Positions 47,092 to 59,149 of a DNA stretch of 64,000 nt are shown here, in pieces. The translations under genes were made by a program, and so were the position numbers. Positions within the stretch are counted from its first letter, which is position 1. Every line of letters starts with the position of its first letter. The notes under the pieces are model-generated. The model did not search any database. It saw only the letters and a program-made list of their open reading frames with translations, and had not been told where the DNA came from. Source of the stretch: Favolaschia claudopus (taxonomy: Eukaryota; Basidiomycota; Agaricomycetes; Agaricales; Mycenaceae); the NCBI GenBank assembly GCA_037176885.1, contig JAWWNJ010000122.1:186001-250000 (forward strand). Reading direction: 5' to 3'.

Positions 47092-48221
47092 ATTTCGAAT
47101 TCATCGGAGTCGAGCCGAAGTTTGAACTGAGTGGTACTTGCCTTAAGCGATCGCAAGTTTGAACCTAATTGTCGTCGAGGGAGCGAGAGCAGGCGGGCTG
47201 AAGCGCGGAATGTGATATGAGGTACGGCAGCGTCGGTCCAGTGCAGGTCTACTGCGCAGCAGCACGGATGCCAAGCAAACTGTGCTGCTGCTGCACCAGC
47301 TGTCCGTTCTCTTTTATTGTCTTTTACCTGATGCTTGCGTCAAAAACTCAAAACCCAAGTTGGTGCAAGAGGTGTTTGTCGAAACCAACGGGAAGCGAGC
47401 GAGCCAAACCTAAAATCTAACTGCGTCATCGCTAGCGGTGACATGTCACGTCACGTCACGCGCCAAGCTTTTCCTCAGCTGTTGTTGTTAACTAACACGA
47501 CGCTGAGGTGAGGCTTCTATTATTCTGTACCCAGGAATACATTACTTACAGTATTCCCTAGCTAATCGTGTATTCTGTCTAGGTGCATAATAGAGCTGTT
47601 GTTGTTAACTAACGTACGACGCTGAGCTAATCGTGTATTCTGTCTAGGACGGACGTCCGGTTTTGAGAGTGTTCACCGGCAAAAGCCGAGACACAGCCTT
47701 AGGAGGGAGGGTGGGTTCCGGACCTCTTATTTCACTTTTTGGACAAAGTTGCGGAATGCTTCAAAAACACGTTTGGGAGGGTCAAGAAAAAAAGAGCGAG
47801 AAAATGTAATAGATTACATAATACTAACCATCTGCCGAGTTCCCCGACCCGAGCCAGATGGAGGAAATTTTCTGCCAGAAAGGCGCAAAAATCCAAGGGA
47901 TCATTTTACGACGGGTTTTTGGTGGCAAATTATTCCCAAACCCGGCACTTTCGAGCGAAAGTATCCTCAGATCGTGAGAAAACTGTCAATAAATTACCGT
48001 ATTAGGCAAGCTTACATCAGCATTACGTAGCCAGGGAGGGGCAAGAGGCTCTTAAGTCACTTTTCCGACGTTGTATGGAAAATTCTAAGAATGAACACCT
48101 CTTGAGTTGGTGGCATCGCACAGCGGCGGCACATACTGTACTATTTCGACCGTAGATTCAAGTAACGTGTCACATCGACCTTTGGATTGATGCTCCAAGC
48201 GAGCACATAGCCGGCTAGCTA

Positions 48222-49168
48222 CAGCCGTTTGCATAATTCCGTGAACATGCATTTTTTTATTTCGCGGGTGACGTACAGTTGCGGCGAAATCAATTTATTT
48301 ACCAAAATTGGAAAATCCCATCAATCCACTTCTTTTGTCGGAGACGAATAGTTTTTTCGAAGGAAAACTTGACAGAAATGCTCAGAGCCTCAAGCCTGCA
48401 TGTCTGGCGTAGAAAAATCTGTGTCTTTGTATTGATTTTGCCGGGATAGCCGGCCAGTTTGTCCCAAAAGGTTCAGCCAAAACCTGTCAGAAACATGACA
48501 GATCGGGCTGGTTTTCTGTGCGGTAGGGGGGATTCTGATGGGAATTTCCATTTTTGGTAAGTAAATTGATCTCGCCGCAACTGTAAGGCTTGTCAATCAG
48601 TCGTGGGTGCCGAATTGTAACAACCAACCGGATTATGCAGAATTCCTACGCCCAAATGAGATCCTCAGTTGGAGCACCACGGCAAGCCTGCCGTTGATTG
48701 ACAGGACGTACGTAACGCGCGAAAAATATAAACGCATGTTCACAGAATTATGCAAACGAGGCCTCCGGTCACTACCTATGAATCAAGGTCCCAAAATCGC
48801 CCAATGTCCGGCCGAAAAATAGAGTAAAACAGCCCGAAATTGACCAATGTCGGGCTGAAATAGAGTAAATCGCGCGCAGCGCGAGAAATTTTCTGTAGAC
48901 AGTGGAGAAGTTGACCTGGGGCCAAATCACGGGCCAGAACGAGGATGTTGGGGAGCCAAAACCAACAGAGATTCGACGGTTTTGAGCTCAATTTCGTCCA
49001 TAAACGGTCAAGAATCGATCATGCACGGCTCCCGGGCGAAAAAACTGGAAATTTGCCCCAGATGTCCGTCTGAAATAGAGTAAATCAGACCCTCGTAAAA
49101 CAGCTCAAAACTTGGGCACCATCCCGACGGCCCTCATAGGTAGTGACCGGGGGCCTTGCAAACGGCTG
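48222..49168. mobile_element. TA-flanked MITE with two nested MITEs (right-arm copy)
   Basis: Mirror of 628-1574. It contains the 308-bp TA-flanked MITE (48276-48583) and the hAT-type MITE (48759-49156, TSD TGCAAACG on this strand). Confidence 0.8.
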
Positions 49169-49223
49169 TAAGAGAGCGTGAAGGAAAGACGCCGATCACT
49201 GATCAATCATCAGTGATCGAAGC

Positions 49224-49622
49224 TTGTGTCCCAAAAAGGAGCGTGATGGCACATCACGTGGGGTAGCTTTCAAGGATACCCCTGGCAAACGTAATAGCCG
49301 TGCTTTAGGTGTTATTCAGAAGCTTCTTTCAGCAGAACTGCGTGCAGAGTATGTCAACGAATCCAATGCTGGAGTTCTCTGGGCCAAACTCCGCCAGCGT
49401 TTTGAAGCAGAAAATCGTGCAGATTCTGCAATGGCTGTTCTAGCAGAACTTTTTAGCACCAAGCTTGCTGTTGAAAACGAACCAGAGCTCATGGACCGCA
49501 ACAAGATTCTTCTTCATGTAGCTGCTATCAAAACCTGCTTCGATAGGCTTGCACGCCTGGAATTTCCATTCTCTCCAGAACTTCAGCCTCTCATTCTGCT
49601 CAGCACTCTTCCTAATCTGTAA
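49224..49622 (+). pseudogene. Truncated copia-type Gag (UBN2-like), right-arm copy
   Basis: Identical in translation to the left-arm copy. It is read in the same direction as the LTR-like fragment 1.6 kb upstream (about 47466-47666), consistent with remains of one copia element split by the MITE nest at 48222-49168. The frame ends as it enters the MITE beginning at 49611. Confidence 0.65.
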
Positions 49623-49992
49623 TTTCAATGACAGGTTTTGGCGTTTGATTGATTTTGAGAGTGATCGGAACAAGGGCGTAGGAACGTCTGGGCCACTTCG
49701 ATTGGAGCACCTACCATAACCCGCTTCGCACGTCACCGCGTCCACTTCGACCATGCCTCCGGAGGGTGGCGACGGTCACCCCGCCCCCTGCGACCGCTCT
49801 CAACATCTCCTATTACATGATGGTGGGCGGCAGGCAGCCACTGAATATGGCTACAATTCAAAGCATACACGCGACGCAATGAGCTTATGGTAGGTCGTCC
49901 AATGGAAGTGGCCCAGACCTTCCTAAGTCCCCACATCCATCATCACGAAAATCAATCAAACGTCAAAACTGTCATTGGAATTACGGATTAGG
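49611..49992. mobile_element. MITE with about 105-bp imperfect TIRs interrupting gag
   Basis: The left end, CCTAATCTGTAATTTCAATG, continues to about 49716. It is the imperfect reverse complement of the right end, which closes with CATTGGAATTACGGATTAGG at 49992. The centre is non-coding. The left window edge falls inside the mirror copy of this element. Confidence 0.75.
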
Positions 49993-50061
49993 AAAGAGCT
50001 CCGGCTCTACGTAAACTGCGCCAACAAGGATTACGCAGGAAGGTCTGGGTATCCGAGACTA

Positions 50062-50154
50062 CATTTGAGCTGACAGCAGCCGCTCAAAGTTGGCTATTTT
50101 CAGCTGAAAATAGCTAAAAGGACCAACTTCAAGCAGCCGTTGTGAGCTCAAATG
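50062..50154. repeat. 93-bp foldback palindrome
   Basis: CATTTGAGCTGACAGCAGCC and GGCTATTTTCAGC pair with the following half, which ends GTGAGCTCAAATG. It is a near-perfect hairpin, probably a tiny foldback element. Confidence 0.85.
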
Positions 50155-53140
50155 AGGGTCAATTCCAGTCAATCAAAGTGAGAACTAGCATTGTTTTTCA
50201 AGTACTTTCATCCTATTATGACACTTTTTTGCTGAGGATACATTGAGCTTTTCCAGATATGGCAATAATCAGAAACTGTCCTGTTATTGATGCATTGTCA
50301 GGGCATAATATATAGCTGAGTGTTCTAAGTGGTACAGTAGTATCATATATCTATCTCTACATCTTATTTTAGGTCATTCGGTGAAGTATACAGTAAGATT
50401 TTGGCCAAAAAGCCACGGCAATTTCTATTTGCCACCACTGTAGCACGACCCGAACGGCACTGCAGCTTGTTGGCAAGACAAAAGGATAGCATAATTTCCA
50501 TGGCTGTGGGTGTGCAGCTGAAAACGGTATGAGGGAGGTTTCAAGGTGGGAATCCTGGCAACTGCCAAGGATGAGGAAAGTACGGATGCAGCCATTGCTG
50601 AGTAATCGCGGGGAGAGAACGGGAAAAGGAGAAAGGAGGCGGCCGCTGATTGCGGAAGTCGGTGTGCGAAGGGCGGTCCATTTGGTTTAGCGGCGCCCGT
50701 CAGCATAAAGGAATTGCGCGACGTAGGGACGTTGCGTATGCCTAAGAGAATGGGGCCGTTCCGATGTGACATGCCAGAGGGTGAACGAGCCCTGTCGCGT
50801 CGCGAGGAGGGAGGTGCAGACCGGAGGCCAGCGGATGCGGCAGGTCCGGTGTATGTATGTGAAGAGGAGGGGGATGAAGAAAAGGAAGAGACAAAAAGTG
50901 GGATGAGAATGCGCATCGTCGATTGACAATGGCCGCTGCGTTACCGCCGCACGAGGTGGCGTGCGGGCTGCCGGTTCTGAGCAGCACCCTCAGCGCACGC
51001 GAACTGTCAGCTCGCTAGGCCTCTGAAGAGGCGACCGAGCCGATTGACCAAGCTCGCAACACTCTCTCGAGCCCGTCAATCGGCAACCCGAAGGGCGACA
51101 AAACACAGCAGTAGGAGAAAAAAAAGGGAAAGAAGCACGGAAAGAAAGAAAGAGAATATGGGATATGGGATATGATGGACTTGCGGTTTTGAGGCTTACT
51201 ACTCATGGTCTTCCGCCAAGCATCGTCCCGTGCAGCCTGTCGGACTCCTGGTCCGTAGATTGTGGCACGAGGTGGTGACAAGGAGAGGCGGTAAGCCGCG
51301 GCTTGTTGCTTGTTTTCGGTTATCGAAAGGCTCAAAAACGTTGATGTTGAGTGTCGGGGGCTGGTATGGTAGCACATATGGGTGAGAGCTATTGAGACAA
51401 TCCCTGAGAACGACGCGAAAGGGAAAACGCGCGCGGGGTGATAGAGCCACTGGTGGCGACGCGACGAAAGAAACGGCGGGAGAGTCGGGGACGTGGCGGA
51501 GAGCAAGGCCGAAAGTGACGAGTCACGCTCACGTCACGTCCTCCCGACTCTCCCTCTATCTTAAGCACCATCATCAAACGCGTCCGCCCTTGTCCTCTCG
51601 CGGCGCGTACGCGTCAACCATATGGTTAATATCTTTGAAATTATTGTATATACCTTTGGATACATCTATACAATGGTCTTGTGTACTTGCAGGGGCCACA
51701 GGAGCAGAGAGATGAGCGTGGTGCGGCAGAGTGTCGACGACGAGCCGATTTGCCATGCTGTCAAGGGCTTTGGTTTTCCGACCATACTACTGGGTGTCCA
51801 AAAGGGGAAAATCGCGCAAAAACGCCGAAAAAGAAAAGAAAAAAGAGAACTCTTGAAACTTCGATAGTGACCATACTATACAGGTAGACTACAGGTAGGC
51901 TAATGCTCCTTAGCTCTAAAATTCTTTGCCCAACTCCCCCACCATGTTGTCAACGCCCCAAACCCCCGAGATATTCCAAAACTTATTCCCGATGATCTTG
52001 TCTGCGCCGTCCGGGTTGATTTGAGAGCTGGAAAATGATTTGAGAGGTGGCAATACCAGAAACTCAGAAGAAAGATACTGGTACCGCGGCGGCTGAGATC
52101 ACCCGTGCATCAACAAGTGGGTTCATTTTTTCTAGTCAAAACCATGCGGCCCTACTAGACGCCAAAAGCAAAGATACATGAGGGAAACATGCATGAAAAC
52201 GCACCTTTTAGCCCAAATTCCCGCAGCACTGCGCCGTCTATGCAAAATCACCATCAGCAAGGACAAATGAGTGAGACCTGAGGCATAGATAAATGATACG
52301 ACCTCTGATTAATAGCTCGATGCCTGATCGAGAATTTTAATTGAATGCTCAAGTATTCTCAAGACTTTCTTGCATGTTCAACTGTGTTTACGACCTATTG
52401 ATATTGAGGGCAGCCATTGCGCAGATTGAATTTAGACGGGTTTTCACCGCATCACAAGGTTTTAGGAGTGGAATAAATTTTCCTTAGTCCAGAAAGTAGC
52501 CAGAGAGTATATATAGTATAATTCAAATGTTTTCGACACTTTTGCAGGATGAGGACAGCCGCGTTGGGGACAAAAGACCTAGAGCAAGCAAAAGACTGAA
52601 ATAATTGAATGGTCAATGTCTTGAGGCAAAGATTGCAGGGAAAGCGTCGGATAGACAAGAGAGATGATATAGCTGCTGATATGGACACGAACTTGAAGTG
52701 CGTCGGCCGAAGTGGTGGAAAAATCGTGAGCGCAAGACGAGAACATGTTGAGTGTTACGGCTGTGACACCGTCACACTTAACATTTGGGCGTGGCCGGCG
52801 CTTGCCGGTTGAGTCTGCGGTGTGGGAAGGTGGCTGTGAGACTCAACATGTTGAGTGGACCCAGCTGATCGGTCGGTTAACCAGGGCTTTGGCAGGAGGT
52901 ACAAACAATACAAACAACTGTCAACGGACATTTGATGCCCGCCAGTTGCCGGTCACCATATGCTTATCCTCTGACAACGTGACACGGCGTGACGTAGAAT
53001 AACTTTGCCCATCACCATGGATGTTCCTGTATGTTCGGTTCTTCAGGATTGCCAGTAAACTACTTAGCCATTGCAGAATTGGGTTGGGGTCCGAGGCACG
53101 TTACCGCAAGCGCGAGACATATCACAAAATCACCCTCGTA
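50155..53140. other. Intergenic region with weak coding signals
   Basis: Open frames up to 163 codons at 50425-51506 on the minus strand are Ser/Pro-rich and overlap plus-strand frames. A plus-strand frame starting with an ATG at 50929 (MAAALPPHEV) meets a stop after 29 codons and could resume after TCGCTAG, ending at about 51113. Neither has a motif. An inverted pair around AACATGTTGAGTG lies at 52743-52850. Confidence 0.3.
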
Positions 53141-53267
53141 CAGTGGCGGCGCCATCTGATGCCACCCCTAAAAATAGAACAGCCCATTTCTGGAACTTTT
53201 GATGCAAGTGGAGTCGATTGGGGTCACATCAATTTCTGGGGGGTGGCATCAGATCCCGCCGCCACTG
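53141..53267. mobile_element. CAGTGGCGGCG MITE, copy 1
   Basis: 127 bp. The ends are CAGTGGCGGCGCCATCTGAT and its near-complement, with TA at 53139-53140 and 53268-53269. The body holds TTGATGCAAGTGGAGTCGAT. Confidence 0.88.
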
Positions 53268-53340
53268 TACGTTCGCAAGAGAATAAGTGCTTGCTCCACA
53301 ATTGTAAATGATTTTTGCCCAGACCCTGCATCCTCATATA

Positions 53341-53467
53341 CAGTGGCGGCGCCATCTGATGCCACCCCTAAAAATAGAACAGCCCATTTCTGGAACTTTT
53401 GATGCAAGCGGAGTTGATTGGGGCCCCATCATTTTTTGGGGGGTGGCATCAGATGGCGCCGCCACTG
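53341..53467. mobile_element. CAGTGGCGGCG MITE, copy 2
   Basis: Nearly identical to copy 1, in the same orientation, with start sites exactly 200 bp apart, and again flanked by TA. It lies about 170 bp upstream of the coiled-coil gene. Confidence 0.88.
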
Positions 53468-53636
53468 TACAAACCCTACATGGGAGCACGCCCCCCTGAA
53501 TCCACAAACGGATACACTTGGACAACCTCCTCCCTCCTTCCTGCCATCTTGGCGCACAACACCATCTGAGCTGCAGGTGGGTTCGCACGAGATCGCTCAT
53601 CAAAGTGCAGCTCCGCCGGAACACCTCTCCTCCACC

Positions 53637-54536
53637 ATGTCTGGGCCCACCAGTCCTGGGTCTACGTTACAACTGAGTTCACCGGAGGATATCTGCCCCA
53701 TTTGTCCTCGGCCCTTCGCCTTATCAGATGCCTCCGGCTCTCTGCATGCGCCAGTTAAATCACACCTTGCACCAGAAGCAGCTCGGGATGGGCCTTTTCT
53801 GTCCGCCAACCGGTCGAAGGCCCCAGTTCTCCTGAGCTCGGTGATGAATGAGTGGGTGTCTGGAGCCCGCAACTTGGAGGAGGAGAACATGCGCCTCTCC
53901 AATGAGTTACAGCGGGCAAGAGAGATTAACAACGAGCTTCGCGCGCAAGCAAAACTGAATGAAAACACCGCAGCACAGCAGGCCCAACAACACGCTGAGC
54001 TCATGGCTCAGAATGATTTAACGCAGGCGCGGCTTCGGGAAGAGCGAAAGATGTACTGGGCTGAGGGCAATCGGGTTCGAAATGAATATGGCGCGCTAAG
54101 GAAACAGGCTGCTGCTTTGCAGACCTCTCTTTCACGCCGAACGGCGGAGCTGGCAAGCTGTGGGGCTGAACTCACGTTGATCAAGGGCCTAAATCTACAC
54201 TTGACGTGTCGCATGAGTGAATTGACTGAGCTGATGGACGTAGGGAAAAGAAATGAATCAGAACACACAGTCAGTATAGACTCTATCACTCAAGTCGTAC
54301 GTCGTTCTTGCATGTTGCATCGCCGATATCCTAACATGTTTGCATAGAAACAAGAGTTTGACTCCGCAGACCTGCTCTCAGAGCAGGTAGAGCTGCAATG
54401 TCAACCTGATCCACCCAATGCTTCCATTCGGCTTACTGCGCAACCCGTGAGCTTGAGCCGGCTGTCATCAGAGCGAAGGAGTTACAAGCGCAGTCGGGAG
54501 GAGTATGACGCTGCTGAGGGCGATGACCTTCTGTGA
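53637..54536 (+). CDS. Coiled-coil protein with N-terminal CPIC motif, 282 aa
   Basis: Exon 1 is 53637-54296 (220 codons) and exon 2 is 54348-54536. The 51-bp intron begins GTACGT, has a CCTAAC branch-like site and ends CATAG. The start ATG sits in a good context (CCACCATG). Residues 20-31 (ICPICPRPFALS) give a CxxC pair only. Residues about 75-200 are Glu/Gln/Arg/Leu-rich and predicted by eye to be a long coiled coil (LEEENMRLSNELQRAREI). The C-terminus is Arg/Ser-rich then acidic (DAAEGDDLL). The function was not recognised; it is a plausible structural or scaffold protein. Two TA-flanked MITEs lie in its upstream region. Confidence 0.8.
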
Positions 54537-56543
54537 ACCTAGATACAGAGTACGGTTTTTTGATCGTGAGCCTGCTTCCCTCTATCCTCCAATGCTGCGA
54601 GCTCGTGGGTGATGGAGGGGGGAAACAGATTGTATATTCATGATTGCGGTGGGGGGTGATGTGACCCTCGCAGTGAGCGCTGTCGGGCCGGAAGCTGAGG
54701 GAGGAGGGGCTGCCGGGACAGCGAGGACAGCGGGCTGAGGCTAAGAGAGCAAGAGCGCGCAGCTAGAGGGCGTCGTCGCCGCGACAAACGAACTCCGGGG
54801 TGACAACCATGGAGGTAGGCTGAACAAGCGGGGGATCGAAGAGAAGGCGCTTGTTCAACGTCATGATAAGGATTGGCCTGAGCTTCCGGAGAGAGAGGAT
54901 TTCTAAGCCAAGCCATCATTTATTGGGCTTGAACTCCGAAAACGGAGCTCGCTACACTCCACCGGGAAGGCGGGAGAGCCGAGGCAGCCCCCTACGTATC
55001 TACAGAAATTGGGTAACCGACTTGTCACGAAGTTAGGTCAATAGGCTTGATTTCAGACACTTCAGGTCTGTTGTTGAAGTGATAAAGGGCAGCGAGAACG
55101 TCCTATAAAAAGCCTTCAACTCGAAATCAGGACTGAGCTTTAGTTTTAAACTAACCGGAGTGATTGCGCGAGCGCTTGTTGCTACCTCTCCATTGCGGAC
55201 CTGCCCGCCGAATATCAGCAATGTACAACGTTTAGAATTCTCGGTCAAACCTTTTTCTTGCGAAGACTGACCATGTACTCTATATTGAAACGTCTTCGGA
55301 GATGGAGGGATTACCTATCATATTACCGCTATACTCACTTTTCTGCCATGGAACCGACCCGAGTCCATGCAGTCGCCCATACCCATAAGTACATGCCGCA
55401 CGCATCTTTTGAGCATGGTTGTAAGAGTCGGCGGTTGTGTTAGGATCTCTAGGCTTGCCATCGAGCCCCACATCATCGCAACTAACCAATCAGCAGACAA
55501 TAAATGGATAGTTTCGTAGCTCACCAGCTCATAATCCAAGCTAAGATAGACGTCACCCGGATCCGGCACGTCTTACATAAGCCAAATCAGGGCGTCAACA
55601 AACCCGTTATAACTCCTTCCACAAAAGCATATTGACCATTGTAAGCACACCAAACTGTAGCTAGGAAGCATACCTTTTATTTGGTGTAGGGGATTTGGCT
55701 AATTCTGGTCTGTTGCAATGTTATAAGGTCATCTTTCCAAAAAAGGCAATATATATTAAAAAGCTTCTAAACTCATTTTCGACGCGTTTGAGACAATGTT
55801 GCACAAAACAGCAGGCAAGATTTGGCGCGGTACGTAAGCTTACGTACGCATAACACGTGATATACGCGTGACTCGACCCGACGCGTCGCGTCAAATACAA
55901 CCAAAAAAAATCAGTGTGGGCATGAGTTTGGGCCATGGACGCAAGGAGAGCGCATTAAATCAGGAGAGTAGCAAATAAATGGGTACTGGTGTATAATTTC
56001 AGCTTATAGAACACCCTGAGGCTCTCCCAAGTTCCTTCGGGCTCAAGTTCAAACCCATTGACATTTAGGAAATGGCAAAGAGACTCATATTTTGAGAATA
56101 CTACCAAAAAATGCTAGGCTTCTCAGTAACAGCATGCTAGTAGATGAGTCCCAGAGCTTCAAAATTTTTCTCCGGCGTCAAAAATTGCAACTTTTTATTT
56201 TGTCAACCTCCGAGATTTGGCGGGTGGCTGTGCAAACGTAATGCTTATATAAGGGTGCCGCATCGGGGTGACGTCTATCTTAAGAGAGAATCAAGATGAA
56301 AGGACACAACGCACCGCTTATACTCAGCATCAGTGCTATCCACAACGCCTTTGGAAACTTCCTTGATAACGGCACGCAGGTCGTCTCGCCGTCTGCATCC
56401 GCTGTCTGAGTCTCGTCTTCCCTTGTTGTATGTTATCGCACCTAGTTAATTTCAGACCAATTGAGGTAGCTACTGTGATAGGGACTTACCGGTACCCAGC
56501 CTTGTGCGCCTTCTAGCGGCTTGCCTCATGTCGCTCTCTTGAT
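54537..56543. other. Intergenic, no supported gene
   Basis: A GC-rich stretch at 54640-54930 yields biased frames only. A palindromic GTACGTAAGCTTACGTAC sits at 55830-55848. AAATTGGGTAACCGACTTGT at 55006 resembles the reverse complement of 63841-63870. Confidence 0.35.
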
Positions 56544-57858
56544 CTAAGTGCTCATGAGAAACCCGAAGACTGGAGAAGAGGATAACACACCGGACTCAAC
56601 CTCGACTTCCTCCTCCTCCTTGACGACGATCTTTGCGCCTTCCCCTTTCTCCTTCTTGATGAAGACCTTCTTTTTGGTTTCTGAGGAAGCTATGTCAATT
56701 AACGGAGCATTATGTAGAAAAGGAAGATAGCGTACTACTTGTGGAAGGAGCATGAATGATGTCCTCAGACGGAAGAGTGTCCAAGTCGCTGGCAAGCTCA
56801 TCCAATGCATCATCAGCGCTGGGGTCAAGCACAGCTTCAGCGTCGGAACCGTCTTCCTCTTTGGACTCCTCCCATGTCCAGGCGCTTTGCGGAATCTTCG
56901 GCTTAGAAACTAGAAGAAGTGGTCAGAGAAGCGATGGAACAGAGAATTAACACCTACCGAGAACCAGAGTACGCACGCTTTTGGCTCGTCCTTGCTGACC
57001 TTTGAGAATGTTGACGAGCTGCAGGGCGGTGGGTAGAGGGTTGGTCTGAAGGGTCAGGGTGCTGTTCTTCTTGACGACAGGCAGCCAACTCTGGTTCTGG
57101 ACGTCAGCAGGATCGTCCGCTCGACCAGGATAGCCTGGATTTTTGCCCAGATAGTGCATAGCGTTCGGAAGATAGACCTCCAGTCGCTGCTGAAGCTGTT
57201 GGCGGGACCAGCCCGAGTTGATCTTCATGAGTTTTGGGGGCTGGACAATAAGCTCGGAGCGCTCCATAGTCTCTTGAACAGTGTTGGTAGGAAAGCTAGA
57301 CTTTCGCATGTTACCCTCCTGTTGTTAAGTTAGGCAAGACTTCACAATACTAGCTAGCGCTTACTGCTGTGATTCCGTAGGGCAAAAGGACGAGCTTGCC
57401 GAACTCCATGTCCTCTCCGTCTGCTTCTTCCTCTTTGGCCTTTCCCTGAGATTGATGAGGTGCCTGGCTAGTGATGAGAGAGATAAATGAGGGACTACCT
57501 TGCCTTTGTTAGCCTTCTTTTTCGGGCGCTCCGCCTCAGAGGTTTCGGTCTTGCGTTTCTTGCTAGAGCTAGACTTGCCCAGCCCTTCGGTCGTCTCTGA
57601 CGTAGCTTCCTCCCGGGAAGCTTTGAGGGGCTGATTTCCAGTTCCAGAGTTTTTGCCGGCTGACTGGAAACTACGAACATAGTCGCCGAGGTCCTCAAGA
57701 GTGTTGGCCTTGGGTGGAGCCGGGTGCGCGCTGACAATGTGCTTGCAGCTGCGGCACCTGAGACTGCCGTCGTCGTCGGTATAGGTCTCATCGACTCGGA
57801 GACAGGGACACTGAGTGCCGTCCTTCTCCAAGCCTCGACATTGAGTAGGATCGGTCAT
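56544..57858 (-). CDS. Cys-rich N-terminus, acidic/basic protein, 372 aa, five exons
   Basis: Exons 57858-57499, 57445-57365, 57318-56958, 56909-56739 and 56689-56544 join in frame (1119 bp). The introns are 53, 46, 48 and 49 bp, and one has a CCTAAC site. The start ATG is at 57858. Residues 7-43 carry CRGLEKDGTQCPC and then CRSCKHIVSAH, a likely zinc-binding module (C-x9-C-x-C ... CxxCxxxH). A basic, Lys/Ser/Glu-rich segment follows (residues about 90-125), then a conserved-looking block MEFGKLVLLPYGIT, then a middle domain with NAMHYLGKNPGYPG, and an acidic C-terminus. Similar proteins of unknown role occur in Agaricomycetes near mobile elements. The intact structure suggests a working gene. 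Confidence 0.82.
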
Positions 57859-58248
57859 GGTGGAGAAGGAAAAAAAAAGAGTCAGCCGTTGCTAGGCTGA
57901 CGTGGCCAGAAACTGCTGACTGGACTTGAAATTTGCTTCCGCTGATGCTTTGGATGGTGAAGAAAACTTGTGGCAGCCCCCCAGAGAATGGATTCAAGCT
58001 GATTGCATTGCATTGTGTGATATCAGATAATATTGAGGCTATCAGGAAGGCCAGACAAGGCCGCCAGAGGTGTCCTGCCTCATGTAGAAGTCCCAAGGGA
58101 ATGCGTCGGAGGATGGTGATGGCGGGAGCGCCCCAAGACTGAATAGCCTAAAAAGGCAATCATAGCATTTTGTGCGCGCGCGCCGAACTTTGCGTGCGCG
58201 CATAACATTTTGTGTGCGTATATTTATTTGTACAAAGTGACCGCCATA

Positions 58249-59149
58249 TACTCGGTATTGACAAAAGTAACCGTGAATCGACTCGTATGGTCCGAATATT
58301 GCAGTATGTAATAAGTTAAAGTGCATCAGAATGTTCTCCTGCATGTTTTGAACGGCATCGGACAAAGGCCTGAACCAATCCATCAAGCACAACTTATTTC
58401 TCGGCGGATTCTAATTTGCAGCTGTTTTGCACTGTTTGTTGCAATAAATGACTGCATTTCCAATGTTCTTGAAGTTTAAGAACATGCCCTTGGACGGTAG
58501 GCTATACTTGAGGATCCATTTTAGTTCCTCACTGCTCGAAATCTCTGATTGCATCAATTTCTTGTCAACATTGGACTGGTTCAATTTCAACCATCCCTCC
58601 TGCACGGACCCAAATATTGCGTGGCCGTTCAAAGATGCTAAGAGCAAAGAATTTAGCTACAGTCTTGGTTAATTTCTAGTCCATCACAGTGCTGAACCCT
58701 ATCACCTACACATTCAATATACTTTTATCCCAGAGTAGGCCTCCATGGCTTCCGTAATTCCCCATGTTTGGTGACTTTGGTCAAGTAAGGGGCCGAAGAG
58801 TTTTCCAGATTGTAGACTTGTTTATCACCCTTACTAGCCAAAGCAAGTGTGCAGAAACATTTGAATAGATCGCATGTGCAAGCTAGAGGTAGTCGAAAGT
58901 GGTCTGGAAGGGCAGTTGCTAAGATTTCCGTTGAACAATGAGCAGAAGTTGAAAGACACAGGGTGAATTTCAACCTATTGCCAAAATTGCACTGGCTCTG
59001 AAGAGCGCCAGGAACAGAGGTTGCCCACAACAACTTGTGTAGGTTTAAGAAATATCCCGACGTATTTTTCAAACTCGAAGTCTTGGAGAAATATCACGTG
59101 GTCGCGAAGCAATCGTCGGATTAACGGTTACTTTTGTCAATACCGAGTA
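58249..59149. mobile_element. 901-bp TA-flanked element with perfect TIRs
   Basis: TACTCGGTATTGACAAAAGT at the left end is repeated perfectly inverted at the right end; the match continues to ACCGT (about 25 bp). TA flanks both sides (58247-58248 and 59150-59151). No transposase motif is seen in the roughly 900-bp body, so it is non-autonomous. Confidence 0.85.

Larger units (their letters stand above)
42370..49795 (-). repeat. Right arm of 7.4-kb inverted repeat
   Basis: Reverse complement of 1-7479, about 35 kb away. The inner end at 42370 lies directly after a 20-bp tandem copy of the end of a direct repeat (42082-42349). The outer limit cannot be set, because the left partner runs off the window. 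No intact host gene is visible in either arm; the content is nested mobile-element sequence. It could be an inverted segmental duplication, the terminal repeats of a giant element, or an assembly fold-back. The sequence alone does not decide. Confidence 0.97.

Noticed and set aside
50425..51506. Two 163-codon minus-strand frames as a gene pair
   Set aside because: They are Ser/Pro/Arg-rich and overlap competing plus-strand frames, with no motif or consistent splice sites.
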